Assembly: GCA_017540585.1 (NCBI GenBank)
Contig: JAFYAT010000010.1
Span: 1-63,076, forward strand
Origin: Bacteroidaceae bacterium
Lineage (GTDB): Bacteria > Bacteroidota > Bacteroidia > Bacteroidales > Bacteroidaceae
Reading direction: 5' to 3'
Length of the DNA: 63,076 nucleotides
The first letter of the stretch is position 1. Every line of letters begins with the position of its first letter. This document shows, in pieces, positions 50,051 to 59,017 of this stretch. The notes under the pieces are model-generated. The model did not search any database. It had not been told where the DNA came from and worked only from the letters and a program-made list of their open reading frames with translations. The translations under genes were made by a program, and so were the position numbers.

Positions 50051-53000
50051 ATGAGAATAAAAACAAACATACTAACAAAAATAGAAGCTAAGGCTGCATC
50101 CTTCGCTGCATGGACATCCCGCCACTTTCCTATGGTCAACGAGACCCCTTCGACAAGTGTAGGTGGCGTGGGACTTCTCATCCTCTGCATGGCTTCAATG
50201 TCTGCATTTGCACAGGACTATCAGAAGGATTTCAAGAATAGCATAACGAGCTATTTTGAAAACTATCCACATGCAAATGCTAAGATAGACCGTATCAAGT
50301 TGCAGAGCCTCGAAATTGACACAGACAGTCAGACGGTGAAGATTGTTGCTGGCGGTGGTTTTCAGGAGCAATGCTTCACATCAAATATCGTTGACAGCAT
50401 ATACAAGGATATTCGCAGTTTTCTTCCCGAAGAGATACACAGCTACAATGTGTCACTCTACACGGAGAACCACCTCATCGAAGACCTTGTACCTAATTTC
50501 TTCCGTAAGAAGAACAAGGACAAGACACGTCTCCTCAAGAAAGAATACACTGGTGCACCATGGATTACGAATGTGTCAAAGCCATACAAGGCAATCAAAG
50601 GACTTGAAGGTACACACATAGCACTATGGCCAAGTCACGGACGCTACTACAAGCAAGCCACAAAGGAATGGACATGGCAACGTCCTCGACTATTCTGCAC
50701 CAATGAGGACCTGTTCTCACAGTCCTTTGTCAATCCATACATAATTCCGATGCTCCAGAATGCAGGAGCAATAGTATTCACTCCACGCGAGAGAGATTGG
50801 CAGACCAACGAGGTGGTGATAGACAACGACACACCCATGACGGATGGCTACTACATAGAAAACGTAAGCAACAAATCCCGCCACATGTGGGCATCACCTA
50901 AGTCAGCAGGCTTTGCCAACTACAAACAGATATACGCCGTTACCGATACTCCGTTCGTTGATGGTACATCAAGGTACATAGCATCAACCACGGACAAGGC
51001 AAACGCTCATGTTCTGTGGGTACCAAACATTCCCAAAGCTGGCAGATATGCCGTATATGTCACTTACCACAGCTTTGACAACAGCGTACACGATGCTCAC
51101 TACAAAGTTATGCACAAAGGAGGCGTGACCGAGTTCAAGGTAAACCAGAAGATGGGAGGCGGTACATGGGTGTATCTCGGTACGTTCGACTTTGAAGAGG
51201 GAGTAAACGAAAACACCATGGTCATCCTCTCCAACCATAGCAGCGAGAAAGGTATAGTGTCAGCAGATGCCGTCCGATTCGGAGGCGGAAAAGGCAATGT
51301 AGTACCATTGGACAAGGATTCTATCCCAGTTAATCCAAGTGGTTTCGCACGATGGGCAGAGGCAGCCAAGTACTCTACATTCTGGTACGGAATGCCATAT
51401 AGCATACACACAGGAGGATTCGGTGCAGACGAGTACAATAACGACATCAACAGTCGTTCACGCTCTATCAACTATCTTTGCGGCGGCTCAGTATATAACA
51501 AGCAGAATGATGGTTTGAAAGTGCCTCTCGAGATGAACATTGCATTCCACACAGATGCTGGCTACTCAGTAGAAGACAGTCTCGTCGGTTCACTGTCAAT
51601 ATACAGGACAACCAACACAAACGGACTTACTGGGGCAGGACTTGACAGATACGTGAGTCGCGACCTTGCAAGCATGCTGATGTACAATCTGCGCCGTGAC
51701 TTGAAGAAATACAACTGGAAGATTCGCCAGTTATGGAACAGGAACTATGGCGAGGCACGTGAACCACTCACTCCTGCATGTATCCTTGAGATGCTGTCTC
51801 ACCAGAACTTTGCGGACATGCGTCTTGCATACGATCCACAGTTCAAGTTTGACTTCAGCCGTTCAGTCTATAAGACCATAGTCAAGTTCATAGCAACGGA
51901 ACACAATCGCAGTTATGTCATACAACCACTGCCAGTTCATAACTTCTCCATCAACCTCAATGAGCAGAAGAGAACTGCCGAACTGTCATGGGCACCAACA
52001 ATGGATAAGTCAGAGCCAACCTCTACCCCACGCCAATACGTCATATACATACGCAAGGGAAACGGAGCATTTGACAATGGAACTGTAGTCAACGGAACAA
52101 GTCACTCGATAGCATTACAGCCAGATGTCACATATTCATTCAAGGTAACTGCCCTCAATGCTGGTGGCGAGAGTTTCCCTTCTGAGATTCTATCAGCAGG
52201 CATAGCATCCCACAACATAGGAACGATACTTATTGTCAACGGCTTCACACGTCTCGAAAGTCCCAAGGTCATAGACACACCTACCGAGGCAGGATTCGAC
52301 CTCGATGCTGACCCTGGCGTTCCATACGGAGCATACGCAGGATATTGTGGAAGACAACTATCCTTTGACCGTTCAAAGGCAGGCAAGGAGACACGTGACG
52401 GACTTGGTTACAGTGGTTCAGAACTGGAAGGAAAGATAGTAATGGGCAACACCTTCGACTATGCCTATCAACACGGAAGAGCGATAATGACTACACACCG
52501 CCATTCGTTCACATCCACAAGCGAGGATGCACTCCTCACGGGAGTATATAATCTGAAACATTTCAACATCGTTGATGTCATCTTCGGAGTACAGAAGGAG
52601 TTCAACAACAAGACCGCCGACCTGCTAAGTACATACCTCAAGGACAACGGACATATTATCATCAGCGGAGCCAACATCACACCACTTATGGAAAAGATGC
52701 AAGGTATTGACGTAACAGGTACAAAGGTAACAACAGACAAAAGTATAAAGGACATAAGCATGCGCAATCTGTCATTCGACATCTTCCGAGAGATGAATGA
52801 TACAAGCTATGCCATTCCTCAACTCACTTCGCTTGCCACAGGCAACAAGGCGTTCCCTATGCTCACCTACTCCGATGGTAGTACAGCAGGTATAGCATAT
52901 AGCGCACCAGAGCCAAAGGCAAAGACAGAAACGCCAATAACAACAAGGACAAAGAAAGAAAAGAAAAAGAAGAAGAATAAAGAAACTGAAGTCACTCCAC

Positions 53001-53119
53001 AAATAAAGAGTAACACCAGTCCACGCTACATCATACTGGGTTTCCCACTTGAGAGCATAAAGGAAGATACAAAGATGAACACCTTCACAAGGGCACTCGT
53101 CAAGTATCTGGAGAATTAA
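50051..53119 (+). CDS. Large secreted golvesin-domain / amidase-like protein
   Basis: 1022 residues. A possible signal segment is VGGVGLLILCMASMSAFAQ at residues 37-55, so the N-region is long; a start at Met28 (50132) is possible. Then WPSHGRYYKQATKEW and NIAFHTDAGYSVED resemble an N-acetylmuramoyl-L-alanine amidase-like core (zinc-type H and acid residues). A golvesin C-terminal-like beta domain follows in sequence (GRYAVYVTYHSFDNSVHDAH and MGGGTWVYLGTFDFEEG, about 340-425), a fibronectin type III segment (PRQYVIYIRKGNGAF), a C-terminal Rossmann-like part, and a lysine run KKEKKKKKNKE. Annotated relatives are called golvesin-domain or xanthan-lyase-like proteins. Function unproven; cell envelope. 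Confidence 0.65.
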   Translation: MRIKTNILTKIEAKAASFAAWTSRHFPMVNETPSTSVGGVGLLILCMASMSAFAQDYQKDFKNSITSYFENYPHANAKIDRIKLQSLEIDTDSQTVKIVAGGGFQEQCFTSNIVDSIYKDIRSFLPEEIHSYNVSLYTENHLIEDLVPNFFRKKNKDKTRLLKKEYTGAPWITNVSKPYKAIKGLEGTHIALWPSHGRYYKQATKEWTWQRPRLFCTNEDLFSQSFVNPYIIPMLQNAGAIVFTPRERDWQTNEVVIDNDTPMTDGYYIENVSNKSRHMWASPKSAGFANYKQIYAVTDTPFVDGTSRYIASTTDKANAHVLWVPNIPKAGRYAVYVTYHSFDNSVHDAHYKVMHKGGVTEFKVNQKMGGGTWVYLGTFDFEEGVNENTMVILSNHSSEKGIVSADAVRFGGGKGNVVPLDKDSIPVNPSGFARWAEAAKYSTFWYGMPYSIHTGGFGADEYNNDINSRSRSINYLCGGSVYNKQNDGLKVPLEMNIAFHTDAGYSVEDSLVGSLSIYRTTNTNGLTGAGLDRYVSRDLASMLMYNLRRDLKKYNWKIRQLWNRNYGEAREPLTPACILEMLSHQNFADMRLAYDPQFKFDFSRSVYKTIVKFIATEHNRSYVIQPLPVHNFSINLNEQKRTAELSWAPTMDKSEPTSTPRQYVIYIRKGNGAFDNGTVVNGTSHSIALQPDVTYSFKVTALNAGGESFPSEILSAGIASHNIGTILIVNGFTRLESPKVIDTPTEAGFDLDADPGVPYGAYAGYCGRQLSFDRSKAGKETRDGLGYSGSELEGKIVMGNTFDYAYQHGRAIMTTHRHSFTSTSEDALLTGVYNLKHFNIVDVIFGVQKEFNNKTADLLSTYLKDNGHIIISGANITPLMEKMQGIDVTGTKVTTDKSIKDISMRNLSFDIFREMNDTSYAIPQLTSLATGNKAFPMLTYSDGSTAGIAYSAPEPKAKTETPITTRTKKEKKKKKNKETEVTPQIKSNTSPRYIILGFPLESIKEDTKMNTFTRALVKYLEN

Positions 53120-53286
53120 ACAATTAAGGCCCCAGCCCTCCCCGAGAGGGAGGGTGACCAATACAGAAATGGGGACTGTAACATAAAACTGTTTCCTTCG
53201 TTTGAAGGACTAATAATAAACTTCGCGAAACGGTCTCAATGACCGAATATAAATAATTATCTATTGCCCCCAAGGGGCTATCGCCT
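53120..53286. repeat. C/G-rich hairpin before the 101-aa gene
   Basis: GGCCCCAGCCCTCCCCGAGA and GGGAGGG lie just after the stop at 53119. A weaker TATTGCCCCCAAGGGG hairpin precedes the next ATG. No gene in the gap. Confidence 0.5.
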
Positions 53287-53592
53287 ATGTACACTATTCA
53301 ATCAAACGCTTCAGGCACACGAAGCATCAACATAACAGAGGAGCATCTACGTGCAATAGAGAAGTATTCACTCCTCAAGGGACTCATCCCAAGTAACGGA
53401 ATGATAGACGAGACTACGCTCGAGACTCTCAAGCACAACGTGAAGTCTTACATCCTAAGCAACAAGGACTGCGATGACCTCGTGGACCTATGTACCAACG
53501 TCCTTTACCACGACAACATGAAGGTGTACGGACTCAAGGAGCTTATCATCCTCTACGTAGGATGGAAAGAAAGAACACCTTCTGAGAATTAA
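53287..53592 (+). CDS. Small hypothetical protein
   Basis: 101 residues, no signal peptide. Helical pattern throughout (EEHLRAIEKYSLLKGLIPSN, SYILSNKDCDDLVDLCTNVL, LKELIILYVGWKERTPSEN). I do not recognise the family. It lies 48 nt upstream of the YgiQ gene and probably shares its transcript. Confidence 0.55.
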   Translation: MYTIQSNASGTRSINITEEHLRAIEKYSLLKGLIPSNGMIDETTLETLKHNVKSYILSNKDCDDLVDLCTNVLYHDNMKVYGLKELIILYVGWKERTPSEN

Positions 53593-53640
53593 AAGGTAAA
53601 AAGTAAAAGGTAAAACAAAAGAAAGATTTTTAGGAAAATA

Positions 53641-55497
53641 ATGACAGAAAACAAATTAACATGGCTTCCTACGACCAAGAAGGAGATGGAACGCCTCGGA
53701 TGGGATGAGCTTGACGTCATCCTATTCTCTGGCGATGCATACGTTGACCACCCTTCTTTTGGTGCTGCCGTAGTTGGACGAATACTTGAAGCGGAGGGAC
53801 TACGCGTAGCCATTGTTCCTCAACCTGACTGGCACGGAGACTTCCGCGACTTCAAGAAACTGGGACGCCCACGTCTTTTCTTTGGCATATCACCTGGTTG
53901 CATGGACTCCATGGTTAACAAATATACAGCAAACAAGCGTCTCCGTTCGGAAGACGCATACTCACCAGATGGTCGTCACGACTTACGACCAGAGTACCCA
54001 ACCATCGTATATACTCAGATTCTCAAACAGCTATACCCTGATGTGCCAGTGGTACTCGGAGGCATAGAAGCATCATTGCGCCGTCTCACACATTATGACT
54101 ACTGGAAGGACTCATTGCAGAAGTGCATCCTCTGTCCAAGTGGTGCTGACCTCCTTGTATATGGTATGGGCGAAAAGCCGATGACATCACTCGCACATCT
54201 GCTCATGGAACAGGGACGTGAGATAGATACTAAGCTTTTCCGCAATCTTATGCTTCGATTCCCACAGAACCAAACGGTGATGCTTCTCAACAAGAAGGAG
54301 ATACCTGGAGGTTTCCGTGAAGATGACATCATACTCCATAGCCACGAGGAATGTCTGCAGGACAAGAGATGTCAGGCAGAGAATTTCCGTCATATAGAAG
54401 AAGAGTCAAACAAATACTCAGCACAGCGAATCATACAGGAAGTGGATGGCAAGTATGCCGTGGTCATGCCACCATACCAGCCAATGACACAGGACGAGCT
54501 TGACCGCTCCTTCGACCTTCCTTACACACGTCTGCCCCACCCTAAGTACAAGGGCAAGCGTATTCCAGCATACGAGATGATTAAGTTCTCCGTATGTATG
54601 CACCGTGGCTGCTTTGGCGGTTGTGCATTCTGTACCATCTCAGCTCATCAAGGTAAGTTCATCACCTCACGCAGCAAGGAAAGCATCCTGAAGGAAGTTA
54701 AGGCTATGACGCAACTCCCCGACTTCAAGGGCTACCTTAGTGACCTCGGCGGACCGTCAGCCAACATGTATGCGATGCACGGCAAGAACCTCGACATCTG
54801 CCACAAGTGCAAGCGTCCTTCATGCATTCATCCAAAGGTGTGTCCAAACCTGAACACCGACCACTCAAAGCTCCTCGATATATATCACGCAGTAGATAAG
54901 ATTCCGGGAATAAAGAAGAGTTTCATCGGTAGCGGAGTGAGATATGACTTACTCCTGCACGATACTGGCGATGCACGTATAAATAAGGTGAACATGCAAT
55001 ACACACGCGAACTTATCACCAAGCACGTGAGTGGACGACTCAAAGTTGCACCCGAACATACTTCGGAGAAGGTGCTGTACCTTATGCGCAAACCATCGTT
55101 CAAGCTGTTCTATGATTTCAAGAGGATATTTGACAAGATAAACCGTGAAGAAAGGATGAACCAACAACTCATCCCATACTTCATAAGTAGTCATCCAGGA
55201 TGTACTGCCGAAGATATGGCAGAGCTTGCCGTCATTACCAAAGGACTTGACTTTCACCTCGAACAGGTGCAGGACTTCACCCCTACTCCAATGACCGTGA
55301 GCACCGAGGCATGGTACTCAGGTGTACATCCTTACACACTCGAACCAGTGTTCTCTGCCAAGACACCTAAGGATAAGCTTGCACAGCGTCAGTTCTTCTT
55401 CTGGTATAAGAAGGAGGAACAGCAGAAGATTATCAAGGAACTTCGTCGTATAGGTCGAAATGACCTAATTGATAAACTTTTTGGTAGAAAACTTTGA
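53641..55497 (+). CDS. YgiQ family radical SAM protein
   Basis: 618 residues, typical for YgiQ. Radical SAM enzymes cleave S-adenosylmethionine at a [4Fe-4S] cluster; the substrate of YgiQ is not known. The cluster motif is HRGCFGGCAFCT (CxxxCxxC) at about residue 322. Flanking features: VLGGIEASLRRLTHYDYWKD in the N-terminal B12-like domain, a cysteine pair near GKNLDICHKCKRPSC, and the C-terminal TPTPMTVSTEAWYSGVHPYT. Cytoplasmic. Confidence 0.93.
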   Translation: MTENKLTWLPTTKKEMERLGWDELDVILFSGDAYVDHPSFGAAVVGRILEAEGLRVAIVPQPDWHGDFRDFKKLGRPRLFFGISPGCMDSMVNKYTANKRLRSEDAYSPDGRHDLRPEYPTIVYTQILKQLYPDVPVVLGGIEASLRRLTHYDYWKDSLQKCILCPSGADLLVYGMGEKPMTSLAHLLMEQGREIDTKLFRNLMLRFPQNQTVMLLNKKEIPGGFREDDIILHSHEECLQDKRCQAENFRHIEEESNKYSAQRIIQEVDGKYAVVMPPYQPMTQDELDRSFDLPYTRLPHPKYKGKRIPAYEMIKFSVCMHRGCFGGCAFCTISAHQGKFITSRSKESILKEVKAMTQLPDFKGYLSDLGGPSANMYAMHGKNLDICHKCKRPSCIHPKVCPNLNTDHSKLLDIYHAVDKIPGIKKSFIGSGVRYDLLLHDTGDARINKVNMQYTRELITKHVSGRLKVAPEHTSEKVLYLMRKPSFKLFYDFKRIFDKINREERMNQQLIPYFISSHPGCTAEDMAELAVITKGLDFHLEQVQDFTPTPMTVSTEAWYSGVHPYTLEPVFSAKTPKDKLAQRQFFFWYKKEEQQKIIKELRRIGRNDLIDKLFGRKL

Positions 55498-55515
55498 CAG
55501 ATAAATTAAAAAATC

Positions 55516-55523
55516 TATCTTTG
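55516..55523 (+). promoter_or_regulatory. Candidate -7 box after YgiQ
   Basis: TATCTTTG lies 19 nt after the YgiQ stop and 433 nt before fabD. It may drive fabD from a long leader or an unannotated transcript. Confidence 0.4.
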
Positions 55524-55612
55524 CGAGTGAAAGAATAAAGAGTTAAGAAATTAGTAACGAAAATTCAGAAAAAGAAAGAAAATTCTTTGTCTATGTTACG
55601 CTACAATGGTGT

Positions 55613-55905
55613 AATCGCTCCAGAGGAGCGGACGAAGAAAAAACAAATAAAAACAGATAAAAACCGTTTATTTGAAACACAGAGAACACTGAGAGCACAG
55701 AGTGAATAAACATAAGACTCTCTTTTTTTCTCTGAGTCCTCTGAGACCTCTGTGTTTAGAGAAAACAAAATTATCTTTAATTTCACCTTACGGTGAGAGA
55801 AGTTCTAACTTTTCGTTCTAAAAAAACAGCGAGGGGAGTAAATTTGATTTTTCACTTTTGACTCCGTCGAACTAAAGGTTCACTATTCACTTTTCACTCT
55901 CATTT
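55613..55905. repeat. REP-like end, CTCTGTG repeat, and dispersed repeat copy 2
   Basis: ATCGCTCCagaGGAGCGGAC GAAGAAAAAACA (55613-55643) is one end of the palindromic element family seen at 7673, 10172 and 58749, here without an obvious partner end. It runs into an inverted pair of CTCTGTG-type repeats (CACAGAGAACACTGAGAGCA near 55677; CTGAGTCCTCTGAGACCTCT near 55733). The segment 55850-55905 is the inverted copy of 44226-44275. This fills the gap 55498-55955. Confidence 0.65.
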
Positions 55906-55955
55906 CTTCACTTTTAACTTAGAAAAAATACTAACAAATAAAATAACAAAACAAA

Positions 55956-56843
55956 ATGAAAGCATTCGTTTTCCCTGGTCAGGGAGCTCAGTTCACAGGA
56001 ATGGGCAAAGACCTTTACGACACTAATCCAAAGGCAAAGGAACTATTCGACAAGGCAAATGAAATCCTTGGATTCGATATCACAAAGATAATGTTTGAAG
56101 GAACTGCCGACGAACTCAAGCAGACAAAGGTTACACAGCCTGCTGTATTCCTCCACTCTGTAATCAGCGCAATATGTCTCGGCGACGCATTCGACGCAGA
56201 CATGGTAGGCGGTCACTCACTTGGTGAGTTCTCTGCACTCGTTGCAGCAGGTGCACTCTCATTTGAGGATGGTCTCAAGCTCGTTTCTCAGCGTGCTCAG
56301 GCTATGCAGAAGGCTTGTGAGGCAGCACCATCTACTATGGCAGCCATCATCGGTCTCCCAGATGAGAAGATTGAAGAGATTTGTGCTGGCATCTCTAAGC
56401 CAGGCAACATCGTTGTTTCTGCAAACTACAACAACCCTGGACAGCTCGTTATCTCTGGTAATGTAGAGGCTATCAACGAGGCTTGTGAGGCAATGAAGGC
56501 AGCAGGTGCAAAACGTGCTCTCCCACTTCCAGTAGGCGGTGCATTCCACTCACCACTCATGCAGCCAGCAAAGGATGAGCTTCAGGCAGCTATCGAGGCA
56601 ACAACATTCTCAACTCCTAAGTGTCCAGTTTATCAGAACGTGGATGCTCAGGCTCACACAAACCCAGAGGAAATCAAGAAGAACCTCATCGCTCAGCTCA
56701 CAGCTCCAGTAAAGTGGACTTACGAAGTTCAGAACATGATTGCAGCTGGTGCTACAGACTTCACAGAGTGTGGTCCTGGCAAGGCACTTCAGGGTATGAT
56801 TGCAAAGATTAACCGTGACGTTACTGCTCACGGAATAGCATAA
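55956..56843 (+). CDS. fabD: Malonyl-CoA:ACP transacylase
   Basis: 295 residues, starting MKAFVFPGQGAQFTGMGKDL. FabD moves malonyl groups onto acyl carrier protein for fatty-acid synthesis. The nucleophile serine is in VGGHSLGEFSALVAAGAL; other motifs are QRAQAMQKA with the conserved Arg, and the His-containing GGAFHSPLM. Full length. Highly expressed codon use. A C/G hairpin (CCCTCCCTacaGGGAGGGA) follows the stop. Confidence 0.96.
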   Translation: MKAFVFPGQGAQFTGMGKDLYDTNPKAKELFDKANEILGFDITKIMFEGTADELKQTKVTQPAVFLHSVISAICLGDAFDADMVGGHSLGEFSALVAAGALSFEDGLKLVSQRAQAMQKACEAAPSTMAAIIGLPDEKIEEICAGISKPGNIVVSANYNNPGQLVISGNVEAINEACEAMKAAGAKRALPLPVGGAFHSPLMQPAKDELQAAIEATTFSTPKCPVYQNVDAQAHTNPEEIKKNLIAQLTAPVKWTYEVQNMIAAGATDFTECGPGKALQGMIAKINRDVTAHGIA

Positions 56844-56982
56844 TATAAAAGGCAGACCCACCCTACCCCTCCCTACAGGGAGGGAACAGAGTAACTATTT
56901 TCACTCCATTCAATGAGTGACTGAGGGTGGGTCTGCTTCAAATTAAAAAATTATTTGTTCAACCTTACTAATATCAATTGTT

Positions 56983-58668
56983 ATGGAGAAAATCGTTATC
57001 TATCAAGTTTTTACAAGACTCTTTGGAGCTAATGCCAACAAAAACAAGAGTAATGGTACCAAGAAAGAGAACGGATGTGGACACATGGCAGACTTCACAC
57101 AGGCTGCACTTGACAACATCAAGGCTCTTGGTATTACACACGTATGGTACACAGGTATTATTGAGCATGCCACAAAGACTGATTACTCTGCCTTCGGTAT
57201 TCGTCGTGACCACCCTGCTGTTGTCAAGGGAAATGCAGGAAGTCCTTATGCTATCAAGGACTACTACGACATAGACCCTGACCTTGCAGTCAAGGTTCCT
57301 GAACGAATGAAGGAATTTGAGAATCTCGTTGTACGCACTCACAAGGCAGACCTCAAGATGATTATCGACTTTGTCCCTAATCATGTTGCACGTCAGTACG
57401 CTTCGGATGCTAAACCTGAAGGAGTGAAGGACCTTGGCGAGGATGACATCAAGACAATGGCATTCAATCCTAATAATAACTTCTACTACATTCCTCATAG
57501 CAAGTTCTCACCTAACTTTGACCTCAATGACGAGGAACTTGGTGAATACATAGAGACTCCAGCCAAAGTTACAGGCAACGACTGCTTCAGCCAGTACGTG
57601 ACACGTAACGACTGGTACGAGACTGTCAAGCTCAACTACGGAGTAGATTATCAGGGATGCAACAATCTCACCACATGGGGTATTCCTAACACATGGGAAA
57701 AGATGCGTGACATCCTCCTCTTCTGGGCAAGTAAGGGAGTAGATGGTTTCCGTTGCGACATGGCAGAGATGGTACCATGCGACTTCTGGGGATGGGTCAT
57801 TCCACAAGTGAAGAACAAGTATCCAGACATCATCTTCATTGCTGAGGTATATAATCCACACGAGTACCGCAACTACATACATCGCGGTCGCTTCGACTAT
57901 CTCTATGACAAGGTGGGACTCTACGATACACTCCGTTCTGTCATTGGAGGCAACAGTGCAACAAGCATCTCTGGTGCATGGCAAAGTGTGGACGACATCA
58001 GTTCGCACATGCTTAACTTCCTTGAGAACCACGATGAACAGCGTATTGCATCACAGTTCTTTGCAGGTAATGCGGAGAAGGGAAAGGCTGCCATGATTGT
58101 TGCCACACTCATGCGTACCAACCCTGTGATGATTTACTTCGGTCAGGAACTTGGCGAACAGGGTATGTACTCAGAAGGATTCAGCGGTCAGGACGGTCGT
58201 ACAACAATCTTCGATTACTGGACGATAGACCTTATCCGCAGATGGAGAAACAACGGTAAGTTTGACGGCAGTCTCCTCAACAAGGAAGAGAAAGACCTTC
58301 AGGCATTCTACAGTAAGCTTCTCAACCTTGCTAACAAGGAGAAAGCTATCCGCGAGGGTCTCTTCTACGATGTGATGTACGTCAACTACGGTCAGGGAAT
58401 GAACGAACACCGTCAGTTTGCATTCCTCCGCAAAGCAGGAAAAGAACTTATCCTCGTTGTTGCCAACTTTGATGACAAGCCAGCACGCTCATGGATCAAG
58501 ATTCCTGCTCACGCATTCGAAGTACTTGATATTCCTACAAAGCAAGGCGTGGAGTGCAAGGAACTCCTCACAGGCAAGAAAGAGACTAAGTGCGACCTCA
58601 TACCAGATGGCACTATCTACGTAGAACTCCCTGCCAACGGTGGTAAGGTCATCAAGTACAAGTTGTAA
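56983..58668 (+). CDS. Cytoplasmic GH13 alpha-amylase-family enzyme
   Basis: 561 residues, no signal peptide. GH13 signature regions: MIIDFVPNHVARQ (region I, DxxxNH), GFRCDMAEMVPCDFWG (region II, nucleophile Asp), IFIAEVYNPHEY (region III, acid/base Glu) and FLENHDEQRIA (region IV, NHD). All catalytic residues are present. The C-terminal domain is short (KELTLLV..., ends VIKYKL). Without export it probably acts on intracellular alpha-glucans such as glycogen or imported maltodextrins. It follows fabD after 139 nt of repeat DNA and may be in the same transcript. Confidence 0.88.
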   Translation: MEKIVIYQVFTRLFGANANKNKSNGTKKENGCGHMADFTQAALDNIKALGITHVWYTGIIEHATKTDYSAFGIRRDHPAVVKGNAGSPYAIKDYYDIDPDLAVKVPERMKEFENLVVRTHKADLKMIIDFVPNHVARQYASDAKPEGVKDLGEDDIKTMAFNPNNNFYYIPHSKFSPNFDLNDEELGEYIETPAKVTGNDCFSQYVTRNDWYETVKLNYGVDYQGCNNLTTWGIPNTWEKMRDILLFWASKGVDGFRCDMAEMVPCDFWGWVIPQVKNKYPDIIFIAEVYNPHEYRNYIHRGRFDYLYDKVGLYDTLRSVIGGNSATSISGAWQSVDDISSHMLNFLENHDEQRIASQFFAGNAEKGKAAMIVATLMRTNPVMIYFGQELGEQGMYSEGFSGQDGRTTIFDYWTIDLIRRWRNNGKFDGSLLNKEEKDLQAFYSKLLNLANKEKAIREGLFYDVMYVNYGQGMNEHRQFAFLRKAGKELILVVANFDDKPARSWIKIPAHAFEVLDIPTKQGVECKELLTGKKETKCDLIPDGTIYVELPANGGKVIKYKL

Positions 58669-58694
58669 AAAAGAATCCGACATAACAACACATA

Positions 58695-58975
58695 GCCGTG
58701 CGTCATCGTTGCCCCAGCAACCTGACGCACGGCTTGTCTTTGTGTGGAATCGCACGAAACGTGCGGACGAAGAAAAAACAGGTAAAAACATGAAAAAACA
58801 GATAAAAAACAAAAATATTTTTCCTGTGTAGTAAAGAACAAAAATGTTTTTTGGTGTTTTTATCTGTTTTTCTTTGTTTTTTCTTCGTCAGCACGTCTCG
58901 TGCGATAAAATTTTCGAAGGACGAGGAACTAAAAAAGCCGTGCGTCAAGTTGCAGAGGCAACGACGACGCACGGC
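58695..58975. repeat. Nested palindromic repeat between GH13 and surface protein
   Basis: Outer pair: hairpin GCCGTGCGTCATCGTTGCCC...GACGCACGGC (58695-58733) and its inverted version at 58937-58975 (about 35 of 39 positions match). Inner pair: REP/MITE-like element with ends ATCGCACGAAACGTGCGGAC (58749) and the inverted CGTCAGCACGTCTCGTGCGA (58887-58906). The outer hairpins may be terminators of the converging GH13 and surface-protein genes. This fills 58669-59017. Confidence 0.75.
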
Positions 58976-59017
58976 AAATGATTTTATATAGTTATAAAAC
59001 TATGAGTAAGTACAATG

